Assembly (NCBI RefSeq): GCF_009727055.1
Contig: NC_052359.1
Location: 11,176,181 to 11,240,180 of the forward strand
Direction: 5' to 3'
DNA: 64,000 nucleotides
From: Benincasa hispida
Taxonomy: Eukaryota; Streptophyta; Magnoliopsida; Cucurbitales; Cucurbitaceae
The position numbers and the translations under genes are program-made. This document shows, piece by piece, positions 23,501 to 35,754 of the stretch (the first letter of the stretch is position 1; each line of letters begins with the position of its first letter). The notes under the pieces were generated by a model. It saw only the letters and a list, made by a program, of their open reading frames with translations. It was not told the DNA's origin and ran no database searches.

Positions 23501-26500
23501 TCTTCGTTTTGTTGATTACTAGCATTACCAGATTCTGCTACTACTAGATTATTATTATTGGATGCAAGGGTATCAAGTTGTCTATCATGCATTCCTGAAT
23601 TTTGATGTTGTCTTTCAGCAGGCACAATGCCATGCATATGAGAAACAAACAGTTCCTCAACAGCCTGAGCAACTGCAGTAGCCTGAGTACCTCCTTGAGG
23701 TTGACCATCATCAGTCCAACGGCCATCACCCGGCCCTCTTCTTCCCACTAACGGCAACGAGTCTAAACCAATAGGATAGTCAGCCAAAGGAGGTGGAGCT
23801 GCACCACCAAATCGGTCACCAAATAAATTATTAGCCATATGGTCATATGGAAAAACAGGAGCATCGAACACATAAAAGTTGGATGCATCATAGCTCCCAG
23901 CTGACAAAGAATCCAAGTCACGAGATGCATTCCCAGTAGATGACCACATCGAGACCATATCTCCTGATTGGGATGGCCTTAGAAGAAGGGGATGTTGAAA
24001 ACCATTTACTTCAACGACAGATCGCTCGAAGGAGGACCTACCAGTCTGACGGCGGCGCTCAAAGCCTAAAGGCCTTCGAAGACCAAACAGGTCATCAACA
24101 TTTACACCTTCAAAAGGTTCAGCAGCAACATCAACAAGTCCACTAGCACCTCCAGGCTGCCCAAGTACCTGTAGATGATCCAATCCATCAAGAGCCTCTC
24201 TCCACCTGACCTCAATGACTCTATTCTCATGAAAATCATCATCCTCTTCATCTACCATCTCATCATTGTAGTCATCTGCCATATCATCATGATCTTCCAC
24301 GTTAGTATCTGGAAGGGACATCATTCCGCCACCATCTTCAGCTATATCCTCATCCTCGTCCTCCCCATCATCGTCATCGTCGTCATCGTCTTCTGCATCA
24401 TCCCCCACATCATCATCTTCATCACCCATCTCCTCGTCTGCCCTGTTCTCTACATGAAAGCTTATCTCAATTTGGTCAGAATTGTGCAAGACCCCAGCTT
24501 CTTCCATCTCCTCACGCATAAACTCTATTCCAAGCTCCATATGTTGGTTTGCAGCCATTGTCCCTTCCACTTCTAATCTCATTTCCTGCTCAAGGGACCG
24601 ATTTGATTGAGTGTGAATATTGCCATCATTTTGAGTAGTAGCAAATTCTTGCTGATTATTTTCCGCTCCCTCTCTGACTAACTGTTGACTCCCAGCATTC
24701 TGATTTTGCCTAACAGTCTCATCAGTTGAGACTGTATTTACCTGATCATCAAGCCTTTCACTTAACCCTGAAGATTTTCTTTTTGCCATTCCATCAGACT
24801 TCAGTATTTGCTCACTAGCATTGGCAGCCCTTGTCAGGCTTTCCAGAGCCTTCAATATAAGGTTAACAATTTTAGGAGCATCAGGATGGTCCAGATCAAT
24901 CACTTGTAAAATATTAGTCAAACATTGAACCATTCCTCCGTCTATCATGCTTTTAGCAATGTCAGGTGAGCAGCCTGAACCTGGCAAGTTACTGGAAGAC
25001 GAATTTTTGGACAATATAGAATATGCCAAATTAGAAAAAGCAAAAATCTTTTTATCCGGCAAGACAGGGCTCTTATTCGAGTTGCTTTCAGAGTTGGAAA
25101 ACAGAGACAAAGCTTTCACAAGCTCATTAATTACTCGCCTACGTCCTTCACTAGAACGACCACAAAGAACCACCAGAAAATAAGAAGCTTTTTCAGATAA
25201 CTTGTCTCTCCATTCATCAGGTCCTGCAGATTTATCAATTGAAAGAGGAAGTAACCATTGCAAAATATGGTAAACAATCCCACCTTGCCCAGCACTATCC
25301 AAATTATTACAACCTCGAAGTTGACACATTTCAGAGTCACGTCTAAGAATGACTCCTACAGCATGTACATACATCAGAAGGATGTCACTCAATAATTTGA
25401 GAACAAAAGTCACTTTAGCCAGTCCAGTAGATTTTTCAGATTCATCCTCTAAATTTTTTTTATCCACCACTTTTGATTTTCCCTTTACCTTGGTATTAGG
25501 TTCATCAACCTCCATAGAACATAAATTACTAGCAGAATCCACCTGGTTTTGTGCCAACGGGTACTTGAGAACAATTTCAATAAGTTGGTCGATCACCTGA
25601 GTGAGATTTGCAGGAATCTTCTTGTGACTTTTCGAGCATTTCCCTGATCCATCATAAATCTTATTTTCAGATAGCTTTACACTTTCATTTGAAGACAACC
25701 CAACTTCCATTCCAGATACTTTTGATCTTTCCTTCTCCTTTTCTTTCTCCTTATCTTTCTCCTTTTCCTTTGATAACACAACGAATGTACGGCCACCTGA
25801 TGTCTCCAACTGACAAACTGCAGCTGAGGCTTTCATGAAAACCATGGGATCTCTAGAAATAACAGCTGCCATTGAAGTCAAGAAATTGCGGGCAGATGTG
25901 CGTCCAGCATGTCGGCTTCCGCCCAAAGTTTGCCGTATTTCCAATTCCATTGCTGTTTGAAGAGTCTGAGGGTCTTCAAGAAGATGTCGAACAATAGCAG
26001 AAGCCAGAGTGTCATAACCAGGAAAGAAACAACTTCTTGGAAGATTAAAGAGTTCAACCAGACCTCCATTTTCAAGGAAATGCAAAGCAAGAGCATGAAT
26101 TTTTGTCAACCGTGCACATAACTGTAGGACAGCCTGCATGATCACTCCGGGAACACGCTGTTTTATCAAGTCACAAGCAAGTAACATCACCTCATTACAT
26201 TCCTCGGCAGTTAAATAACCTGTAGGCTTTCCCAGTACATGCTCAAATGCTGACCCAAATTCTCTTTTGTCAGCAGCATTTAAAGCAGCTTTATCATTTT
26301 TATCAGTTTTATCATCTCCAATGGACATAGGTGCTGACATGGGTGCTTGCCCACCACCGGTCAAGTCAGGTGAAAACCCCACTGGAGAACCATCAGTATT
26401 TTCAGAAATGATTTTGGGTCTGCTCTGTAACATGCTGTCCAAGATCAGCAACAAAGCACTTACACATTTTGGTAATAAAACCTCAGGCGCAGCAGCATTT

Positions 26501-29500
26501 CTAGACTTGAAGTTTGTCAGGATATCTATAACAGCAGACACAATACCCTCTTGTGCAGCAATTTTACGAACATTCCCATCCTCAAAAAGAAGCAATGCTA
26601 TAATATGTGACAACATACTTAAAGCTCCACTATCTTTTGTAAAATCCAAGGGGCAAAGCTTTAACTGCTGAATAAGATAAGACATCACTCTGGGGCGGTC
26701 CTCACCCTTGTTCCGGTTGCAAAGAGTCACAAGCAAATCCGTTAATGTGAATGCCATTGTGTCACTACTCTGGAATAATCTCACTGATGCAGCCAGAATA
26801 TCATCAACAGGTGGTGCCTTTGCATGCCCCTCATCTGTCAATACATCCATAGACTTGTCACCATTATCCACTTTAGAGGATTCTGATGAATTCCCCAGTG
26901 ATAGTGCAAGTGCACGAGCAAGTTCATCATCCTCCTGCACAGGATCCTCAGCATGACTAAATAGCCACTCCATTGCCATCTCAACGCTATTTATTCCCAC
27001 CCTTCTCAATGCCTCCTCTGCTCTTGCCCTTGTAAAACCCATCTCAACAATAGTAGCAATAGTAGCTTCATCAGGTGGTGGGGGAATGAACCGTGGGTTA
27101 GTGGTCCCAGCAATTCCATTGCGGTTTCGTTTAACATCTCCAACACCAGAATATATGTGTGTAACAAGAGAAACAATGGAAGCAATGAACGGTGGATTAC
27201 AGTTAGGAAAATTGGGATGATTCCAGACAGGAAGTAACACATCAAGAACTTGGGCCTGCAGCATTCGAACAAAAGCTTCAGGGTCCCTTGGCACAGGAAA
27301 TAATCCAATGGACAGACCAACAGCCACTGGTTGAATGAGCTGTTGTACTTGGGAGGCAGAATTTGGAGATAAAAGCAGCGTAGAACTAACAAAATACTCA
27401 AGTACACGACAGTAACTCTGTATCGTATCAAATAGCCATGGACTATGAGACAAGTTGCTTTCTTCATTTGTCCTCTCGTGATCAACTGCTGAATTTTGAA
27501 CAGAATATGGTAGTGACCATAACAATTGACTTGTAGCCTCAAATGTTGTAATTAGCTCCTTGAATGTACCATGTACATAGAAGTTATTAACCATAGCTGA
27601 ATAACAAGTTCGCTTTCTGCCATCAAATGTAAGCGCTGCCATATCATCCACAACCTTTCCAAGATATCGACATTTCACTGGCAAGGAAATATCAAGCCCT
27701 GGTGAACTAGAATGCCCAGAGAAACTAAGAGCATCAAGAAATATTTTGGATAGAGCAGTTCCAAGAGATTTTGAAGCAGAACTCAATGACCCAGAGTCAA
27801 CCCTACGACGATTGGATGATGTAAAACCCTTGACAAGAGCTGTGAAGAAAGTGCGCATTGTTGAAGCAAGCTTGTTCAAAGTTTCAGAGACAAGAACCTC
27901 AGGACTTTTTTTTTTCAACTCTGGAGTAGAGGATGTATCTAAAATACCAGATGCTTCAGAATCAATATTAAAAGGCTCTAGGTGTCGTCCACTTCTTCCA
28001 CCTCGTAAACGGGTCAACCCATGTCGACTACGGCGATGGAGACTTTCACTAGAGCGAACAACAGAGAGAAACTCACGCTCCCCACCCCACAAAGACTGAG
28101 AACCATTTCTAAGAGAAACTGGATTCATGTATCTCACCACTGGCATGTTTGCATCATCATCACTCTCTCTTCCACCAGTATTTGAAGGAGTTGCATCTGA
28201 ACTTTCTGGATCTTGATCAGCACTTTTTTTATCATCTGTCTTTGAATGATTATCCAAAGAAATTTGCCAAATTATTTCCCTGTAAGTGCATCCAATATCT
28301 TTCAATATATCAGCATCTGCAGTTCCGAGTTCAGAAACCAAAGTTGTTGTCCCCTTCAACAAAAAGTTGCACAGACACAGTATACTTTCAAGACAGGAAA
28401 GATGTTTCAAGCCCCTAGTTTGCTTCGAAGATTCAACAAGAGCAAGCTGAGATCCCTCAACAGATACCAAAAACTCATTTGTTGATTTCAGGTGCTCTCT
28501 CAAAAATGTACATACTGCACGAGCAAGAGAAGTAGAATGCTGTGGTGAGAAGTTTTTGAAGGCTACAGAGATGCTCTGACCAACTGACACGGATGGGGGC
28601 ATCAAAGGCAAAGTAAATAACTGCAACACAGCTTCAATGCCCTTCTTCTCAACAAATATGCGACATGTATCAGCATTTTGGAGAACTGTTTCGAGAAGAC
28701 GGGAAGCATTGCTCACGCAATCTGGGAGAAACGACTCTGGATTTGTCACAGATTGATCGAGAGATACCTCAGCACCACTATTCTCCAGGCTTCCCATCTT
28801 GGCAGTTCCCTTATCATCTGAAAGGACAGATTTTCTTTCTTCAACATCGGTCTCCATGGGAACTGCAGTAGAAGAGCTAGATGGGTCAGTTGATGTACAA
28901 GAAGCATCAACCGGGGATCCAATTTTTACTATGGAACTCAAGATTTCTATCAACATATCCACTCCAGGCCCACGGAGAGAAGATGCATGACGCATTAGTT
29001 CATCAAGCCCACTAGATAATGATCCTGAAGCATCACTAGTAAGGGCACGCAAATAAGTTCTCGAAGTAAATATTTTCACAAAGCACCTCAAAGCATTGCG
29101 GTCTTTGACGGCCTGAAGGCCATTGTTGCTTAGACATAAAGCATCCAGACACTGAGGAATGCATGTTATCGCTTCTGCAGAGCAGACAACACCATCCATT
29201 ACAGCATCAAGAAAGGCAGCGGGAAGACCAGCAGCATCTAAGATAGAAAAACAAGTTGGGTCTTTGTGGATTAAATCACTCATAACAGTAGCTGCAAGTG
29301 AAAAAACCCCTCCACCAAAATCTTTGGCCCTTCTAAATACTATGCACAAACAATGAGGCAACAAGTTCTCTTCAGAACCATAGAAGCGGGCAGTATTTCC
29401 AGGGGCATAAGTTCCAAGCGATATAGCACGAAGTAAAGCTTTCATCAGCAATCGCCGATGGTATGATAGCAAAGCTTCAGAGTAGAAAGGCTGCAAGTCA

Positions 29501-32500
29501 TCCAAGTCTGAAGAAGCAGCAATGCCAACTTGCCAATTCCTTCCACCATATTCAAGATCATCCCCCTGTTGCTTTGAACCATTCTCAACATGTGATACCT
29601 CAACCTTCAGGCGAGAAATAGTATCATCCAAACCCCCCAAGTCTCTAAATAATGCAGCGGCTGGATTGCTATAGTCCATAAATACTTCTAAAATATGCAC
29701 AGCAGTGCTGACTAAATGCAAATGTTGTGGATTAGTATCTTTAAGGAGCGGTAGAAGAGTAGGAATAAATCCAGCTTCACGCATGGCTGAGCAACCTGAT
29801 GATGATGAGACCAAAACAGTAACAAGTGATAACAAGGCTTCAGCAAACAGCATCGACCACTTTGTAGTATCAGTAATCACAGAATCAACAGCCTTCTGCA
29901 TGAGGCTGGACAAGATGCCACGGTGCCCACCAGAAGTCACTGCAGACAACACAGTTGGTTGGCGCGACCGGTCTTGACAAAGTGCAACCAATGATAATAG
30001 ACAAAGGATTCGTATTTTTACAGGAACCTCATCCTCATAGCTTAATAAGCCCACTAACTCATTTACAAACTCAGGCTCAGAGTTAAAAAAACTAACTAGA
30101 TCATCAGCATCGCCACTTGCTTGAACAAGAACAATGAAGGCATACAAGCGAATGCAGGTATACTGCTGCCGAGCAGAAAGAGAATGAAATGCTCTTGCAA
30201 ATCGCATCCTTGTCAGAAGAGAAAATCGCAAACTAGTTGGCACATTGAACTCTCCAATTAACTTACTTAGAAGTTCTAAATCATTTTCTAGGCAGGAGCT
30301 GACATTAGGTAAATGAATGATTTGCAGACCTTTGGCCAACTGTTCTGTGATGTCACTTCCAGATTCATTTAAAGCATAGAACTCAAAGTGAAGAGTGCAA
30401 CCCAACTCATGAGTAACCTGGCTGCAACCATTCTGTAAAGCACATGCAATCAGTCCAAGGCCTTCTTCCTTTCCTCCCCATCCTTGTGCAAGAGCAAATA
30501 ACTTTGAGTTCAAAGAAGCATCCCTAATGGAGTACTTCCCAATAGATTTCTTCAAAAAAGCAGCCAAGGTCTGCAGGCAGGCCTCTATTATATCGGCATC
30601 AGTTGAAGCTAGAAGACATGACAAATGCTGCTGCAATGAAACATGAACCAAAACCATTAACTTGTGAAATGCTAATGGAAGAGAGTGCTATAGTGAAGCT
30701 AACTGGGAAGTATTAATGACGTTCTTTACAGATGAACATAATGTGCCATGCCGGAAGGATGAAATTACAGATGTAAATCCAAAATAATAAGCAACTGTCA
30801 TCAATGGACAATGAGTACTTGGGAGAGTAAAATACAGGAAACTACTACTGCACATAAAAACAAACCTCGTATGAGCTATAGAAGTGTTTATTAGTGCAAT
30901 TCTCTAAAATTATTCTTATGACACGCAAAATCTGAAGAACAGCTTCTCTTGGAAATGGAGGATCGGAGCCCAAAAAATTATCCTCAACCTGCAAATCCTT
31001 CCTTGTCTTTATATGCTTCTCAAAAAATGAATCGAAATGATTAAAGAGGTCAACCCAATGATGGAAATCTCCCTGCATATTAAAAATAAAATAAAATAAG
31101 TCATAAATATTCTGCATGGTAACTATAAAACAAAATGATGATGCAGTTTCAGAATCACCTTATCAAATTCCCAAATGAAACCTTTTAGAGGTTCTTCAAT
31201 ATCCTCAAGTGGAACAGATGTGACATTATTGATGAACGATCTAATTTTTGGAGGCTAAAAGACGAAGAAATAAATTATTAAAAGAAGAAGAAGAAGGGAG
31301 GGAAAATTTATGAGTTACAATTCTTTTACAGGGTTAACAAACAAAAAATTGATCCAAAAACAATCAAATAGTATATATTAAAAAAACGTTTAAAATAAAT
31401 CAAAACAAGCATGCAATACGTAAAAGAAGATTAGAATCTAAACGCAAGATAGACACACAAACAGCTAACTTAACTTAGTAAGCAACTAATAACAGCATAA
31501 GCTGACTTCATTAATAGTGTTGAAATCAGTACTAGGCCAAAGGTAACAAATCAGTTGGAAGAACTTGCCACACAATTTCATAATAAGAATGAGCTTATAT
31601 CCATAACAGACTATTGACACCTAAACCTTTAATATCAGAACTCTCACAACGCTCTTCAGATTAGTAATGAACGGAACTTACAAGGATTGGATTGATAGAA
31701 TTTCACAATAAATCCCATGCTAAAATGTTTTGACTAGAAGTTTCATGATTTCTTCAATCAATTTTTAGAAAATGACAATACAACATGGATTGGAAAACAA
31801 AACCGGTAGATACTTTATTCCGTAATTTTGAAGGCATGGACATTAATTCTCAATAGAGCGAATAGCTCCAATGATCATTGCCAAACAGTTATTAGACAGT
31901 AATATCCATCCAATCTCCTATAGACACAACTAATAAAATTTCAGCAGTTGTTTCATGTCAATACATCATAGCCATTCATAATATTTAGACTAGAAATATT
32001 TGTCCTATTTTCCCCTTCCCTTCTCTTCTTGAGCCTCATAAATAAACCAACAACAAAAAGAAGAGATATGATTATATGAATATAAATCCATTAAGAATCA
32101 CGGTCCTGTATAAACTCATATACAGTATGACAAAACAAAAATTAACATGACATATACATTCAAAAATAAGCTGAATATGATATCCTTATATCATCAAGCA
32201 CATCCATGATTACCATCAAGTTTTTTCTTCCTTGTGTTATGGAAACATCCATCGTGATTTTTTCATCATCATTTTATCTTTTTCCTTTATTTTCCTGACT
32301 CGTTGAGCTTAAGAAGTTACTTAAAGTAACACGAGTACATACAGGTGTTATAAAGGAGTGGGATGGATATCCATTAGAAATCATGACCAAAAGTAGAATC
32401 AAATGCAGGGTGACATTACAAACAATAACATGAGTCAGTAAGACAAGCATATGCGATATCCTAAATTAGGACTACGATAGCTAACAAAAAATGGCAACAG

Positions 32501-32943
32501 AAGTTCCCAAAAACGTAGGAGCAAAATTCAGTGGAATTGTATGAGAAAAACTGAAAAACATAATCAAGAAAACAGCAACTAGCATGGAGTAAGAGCAATT
32601 AAAACCTTAAACATTCAAATGATCATAATGACCAAAACGACACTCAACAAACTCAATCCTAATCATGTTTCATTTTGGCATTCCTACCATACCATAGTCC
32701 TATGACCAACTTAAAGAAGCATAAAACCAATAAACAGACAAGGAATTACAATCTACCACGAAACAATTAAAACAAATACAATAAAGAAAATTTTAAAATA
32801 TATAAATAAAACGAAAACCCTAGACCGATAAGCCTTGTATTCATGGAAAAAGGAAAAAAAAAAAGTAAATAACAAAGCCATATACGCAAGGAATCGAAAT
32901 TTCTATATACCACTTCTAGCGCCCTCCTTCTCTTCATCTTCAT
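17511..32943 (-). CDS. UPL1/UPL2-like: HECT-type E3 ubiquitin-protein ligase, UPL1/UPL2 type
   Basis: Fifteen exons join in frame into a deduced 3,782-residue protein; Arabidopsis UPL1 and UPL2 are about 3,660-3,680. It starts [11 protein letters not shown], close to the family N-terminus. Approximate domains: ARM-like DUF908 115-455; DUF913 from 495; UBA 1299-1342 ('EMGF' loop); UIM 1345-1359; Lys/Glu-rich stretch 1734-1750; acidic Asp/Glu tract 2177-2244; DUF4414 repeats 2687-2780 ('[20 protein letters not shown]'); HECT 3420-3782. The catalytic cysteine, in 'PSAHTCFNQL', is Cys3749, 33 residues from the end, and its codon is split by the last intron. Family knowledge: HECT ligases take ubiquitin from an E2 onto this cysteine and pass it to a lysine of the target; UBA and UIM bind ubiquitin. 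No stop or frameshift is present, so the gene looks intact. UPL1 and UPL2 are close paralogues and I cannot tell which this matches. Confidence 0.96.
17511..32943 (-). other. UPL1/UPL2-like: Exon map of the UPL gene
   Basis: Coding exons in transcript order: 32943-32911, 31254-31159, 31072-30866, 30630-22627, 22541-22224, 21664-21463, 21387-21107, 20971-20688, 20530-19411, 19324-19178, 19085-19005, 18864-18639, 18539-18400, 17891-17785, 17613-17511. All introns have GT...AG borders on the minus strand, and phases match at every junction (total 11,349 nt including TGA). Exon 4 is 8,004 nt and encodes 2,668 residues, about 70% of the protein. Intron 1 is 1,656 nt and has no recognisable insertion. 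The exon 4 start was chosen at the first of two CAG triplets because the family sequence reads 'YEQHLS'. Confidence 0.92.
18093..18420 (-). repeat. Tandem duplication spanning exon 13 end and intron 13 of UPL
   Basis: 18093-18257 (165 bp) and 18258-18420 (163 bp) are near-identical tandem copies with a few substitutions and a 2-bp indel. The genuine copy (18258-18420) contains the last ~21 nt of exon 13 and its donor at 18398-18399. The other copy puts the same exon end and a GT (18235-18236) inside the intron. Confidence 0.95.
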
Positions 32944-32960
32944 TATGGTACTGAAAGCAT
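32943..32960 (-). promoter_or_regulatory. Five-codon upstream reading frame abutting the UPL start
   Basis: On the minus strand ATG at 32960 opens M-L-S-V-P and stops with TAA at 32945-32943. The last A of TAA is the first base of the main ATG. The element exists only if transcripts retain this DNA. The sequence TTTCAG just before 32950 also looks like a 3' splice site, so a 5' UTR intron could remove the upstream ATG. Confidence 0.5.
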
Positions 32961-33267
32961 TGCAGAAATTGAAAAACGCCTAAGATGACCGATCACTTCC
33001 CAGTAACAAAGAACTGATCGAACAAGAAGAAACGAAATTAGGGATTTGAAAGGGAAAAATTGAGATAATCGAAGTGAATAGAATGAAATACTGAAGTAAA
33101 ACGAGGAGTTTGAATCTAATTCGGTAATGATCAGATCGTAAAAACAATCAATTTAGAAGAAAATAAAGATATATACGGAATTTTCAACCGGCAGAGTGAA
33201 CAATTTGAAGGTTCCACGACCACGATCAAGATGGACGGAGATCGGAGGAAGAAAGGGAGATAAAAAA

Positions 33268-33340
33268 GAGAGAGAAGAAGAAGAAGAAGAAGAAATTCCA
33301 ACTCAGAAGGAACTTGTGTTGAGATATATATATGGGTAAA
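33268..33340 (-). promoter_or_regulatory. Core promoter of the UPL gene (TATA and CT-rich leader)
   Basis: A TATATATA run lies at about 33323-33333 on the minus strand. Some 30-40 nt downstream begins a CTT-repeat, pyrimidine-rich stretch (about 33274-33293 as 'gaa' repeats on the plus strand). A TATA box followed by a pyrimidine patch is a common plant core promoter layout. Transcription would then start near 33290, giving a 5' UTR of about 350 nt before any UTR splicing. No mapped start is available. Confidence 0.55.
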
Positions 33341-33552
33341 CAACTCTGTAGAGAAGAATTTTGCACAAAAAAAAAAAAAAAGTTTTACAGAATAAAATTT
33401 ATTTTTATTATTTTCCTTCCTTATTTAATCTCTTAAAGTTAAATTAAAAAAACTTTTCTTTTCTAATTTCCTCCCCATCTGGGTTTATTATAGTATGCAA
33501 GAAAACTATCTCCGAGCCCAATGTGAATTGTTCAAAATTTCAGGGCGTTACA

Positions 33553-33592
33553 CAAATAAATAAATAAATATATATATATATATATATACACG
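33553..33592. repeat. Microsatellite (AAAT)n then (AT)n
   Basis: A run of 'aaat' units passes directly into an 'at' run of about 20 bp. It lies about 220 bp upstream of the UPL TATA region. Confidence 0.9.
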
Positions 33593-34047
33593 TTTAAATA
33601 TACCTGACATTAAAATTATAAGGGATTTGATTTTTTGTATGATTAAGCTCTAGATGTATTGAGCAAGATAAGATGAAATAAAATGTCAACAACCAACATA
33701 CCAAAATTTTGAACTAAAATTACTTTTTAAATTCTTTCACTTTGCCACCTTATTCAAAATTAAAACTACTTTTTTTTTAGATTAATTGACTTATTTGATA
33801 GCTTGGTAATCCAAAAATACAAGTCACATGTTATTTTATTAAAAAGTAAACAAAATTTTAATATGGCAAGAACCAAAATAAGCATTTCTTAAAAGTTCAG
33901 GGACTAAAACGAATATTTTTAAAATTTTAGAAACCAAAATAAAACAAATTTCAAAATTTAGGGACTAAAACAAACATTTTAAGTTTGGAGACTAAAATAG
34001 AATATTGTTCAAAATTCATAGTCCAAAATAACCAAAATAAGATTTAA

Positions 34048-34136
34048 ACATATATATTATACACATATGTATATGTGTATGTATGTGTATATATATATGT
34101 ATGTATGTGTATATATGTATGTATATATTATTATTA
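34048..34136. repeat. Compound AT/GTAT microsatellite
   Basis: Alternating 'tatgtgtat' and 'gtatgtat' units with long purine-pyrimidine alternation cover about 90 bp. Confidence 0.85.
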
Positions 34137-35340
34137 TATTTCAATTATTTATTGGATTTTTTCTTTTATTTGGAGAACTTTGTTGCGATATTATTTATAA
34201 ATTTATTAAAATCGAATGAAAATGGTGAAAACCTACTTTGAATGAAAAGTATTTGTGACCAGTTTACGTGTATCTCAACTAATCGTATGGGACAATCTAT
34301 CTGATTTTACAATAGATGACCACGATAAATTGAGTTTATGGAATTGTAGCAATTAAATCATTGAATTATAGTTTTTTTTCTGTAATTTACTGCTTTTGTA
34401 GCTTTTTTTTTCTTCTTCCAAATTTGTAAGCTTTCGCTCGTTCATGGAGAAGAACATAATTGCAACTTAGTTCTTCAAGATGTAAAAGGAGAGTAGAAAA
34501 TCAACGACAATCAAGACAAGAAGAGCTTATTTGGAGAAAATCTAAAATATGAATTTGAAATATAAAGAATTTAATGAAAACGTAGTTATATTTCATATTT
34601 TCAGATTTATTTTAAATATTTTAAAAATTAGATTCTGATTTAAACTATTATTTTAAATATAAAAACAATTAAACTTGTAGTTATTCAATAAGTATCATGT
34701 TGACTACAAACTATTATTAATTAATTTATGAACATTTTTCTGTTGAAATTTTAATTTTTGTATAATTATTAATTTTATAATATTATATAATTTATAATAC
34801 ATTAAATAATACAAATTTTAATTTCAAGGAAAATTGATATTTTTAAAAGTTTTTATCTTTATTTAATATAATTACATACTTTAAAATTTAGATATATTAA
34901 AAATATAGAAATATTATTTTCAAAATTTGCATAGCTATGATGACATAACCTGAAAATAGAATACAGATTTTCTAAAAACATAAAAGGAATCCAAATTATC
35001 AATCAAACATGCCCTGAGTTTTTAGGATTTGTGCGTTCATGTGTTCTATTTTCTTCTTCGCTATTTATTTATTTATTTGTTTGTATTATAATGTCATTCC
35101 AATATTCTTTGTTTCCATCCATTTTTCATTTTATATTTAAATATTTGCTTGAACATTTCAAAAACAAAAGTAAATTCATCAATAGATTTCCTCGTAACTT
35201 CATTTACATATAGTCAAACAAGTTTTAGAATTGAGACCCACATATCTAATTGTGATTCCCTCGAATTAAAAAATGTGATTCCTAAAAGAGATTTTTCAAT
35301 TACTACATAATTAATCTACAAAATAAAATATAATTTTTAT

Positions 35341-35754
35341 TTAAATTAAAGTTTGAAATTATTAAGATTTAAAAAGCATCATATTTGGCTTAAATTAAAG
35401 TTTAAAATTAAGGGATCAAATCAAAATTTTAAAAATATATTTTTAATTACTAAATAAAACATAGGAAAAATTAAAAATATATAAAAATATATTTTTTAAA
35501 AAATTAAAGTGTGAAATTAGATAGGTTAATCAAATCTATCCCAACCAAAATGAAAAATTGTTTTTACAATGACTAAATAATTAATAAAAATAATTTAAAT
35601 TAAAGTTTGAAATTAATTGCTTAAGTAAATCATGGAAACCAAATGATCGAAATCAAAATAATAATACAAAAAAAATCAGTTACTAGATAATTAATACAAG
35701 ATTTTAAAACAAATTGATAAAATAGTATTTTGATTTAAATTAAAGTTTGAAATT
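35341..35754 (+). repeat. Degenerate repeat array marked by AAATTAAAGTTTGAAATT
   Basis: The motif AAATTAAAGTTTGAAATT or a one- to two-base variant occurs at about 35343, 35392, 35501, 35596 and 35737, with 'actaaataatta'-type text between copies. The spacing is irregular (about 50-140 bp), so this is a decayed or gapped tandem array. Confidence 0.6.

Noticed and set aside
33090..33180. Possible 5' UTR intron of UPL
   Set aside because: Several GT and AG pairs are possible; none can be chosen from sequence alone.
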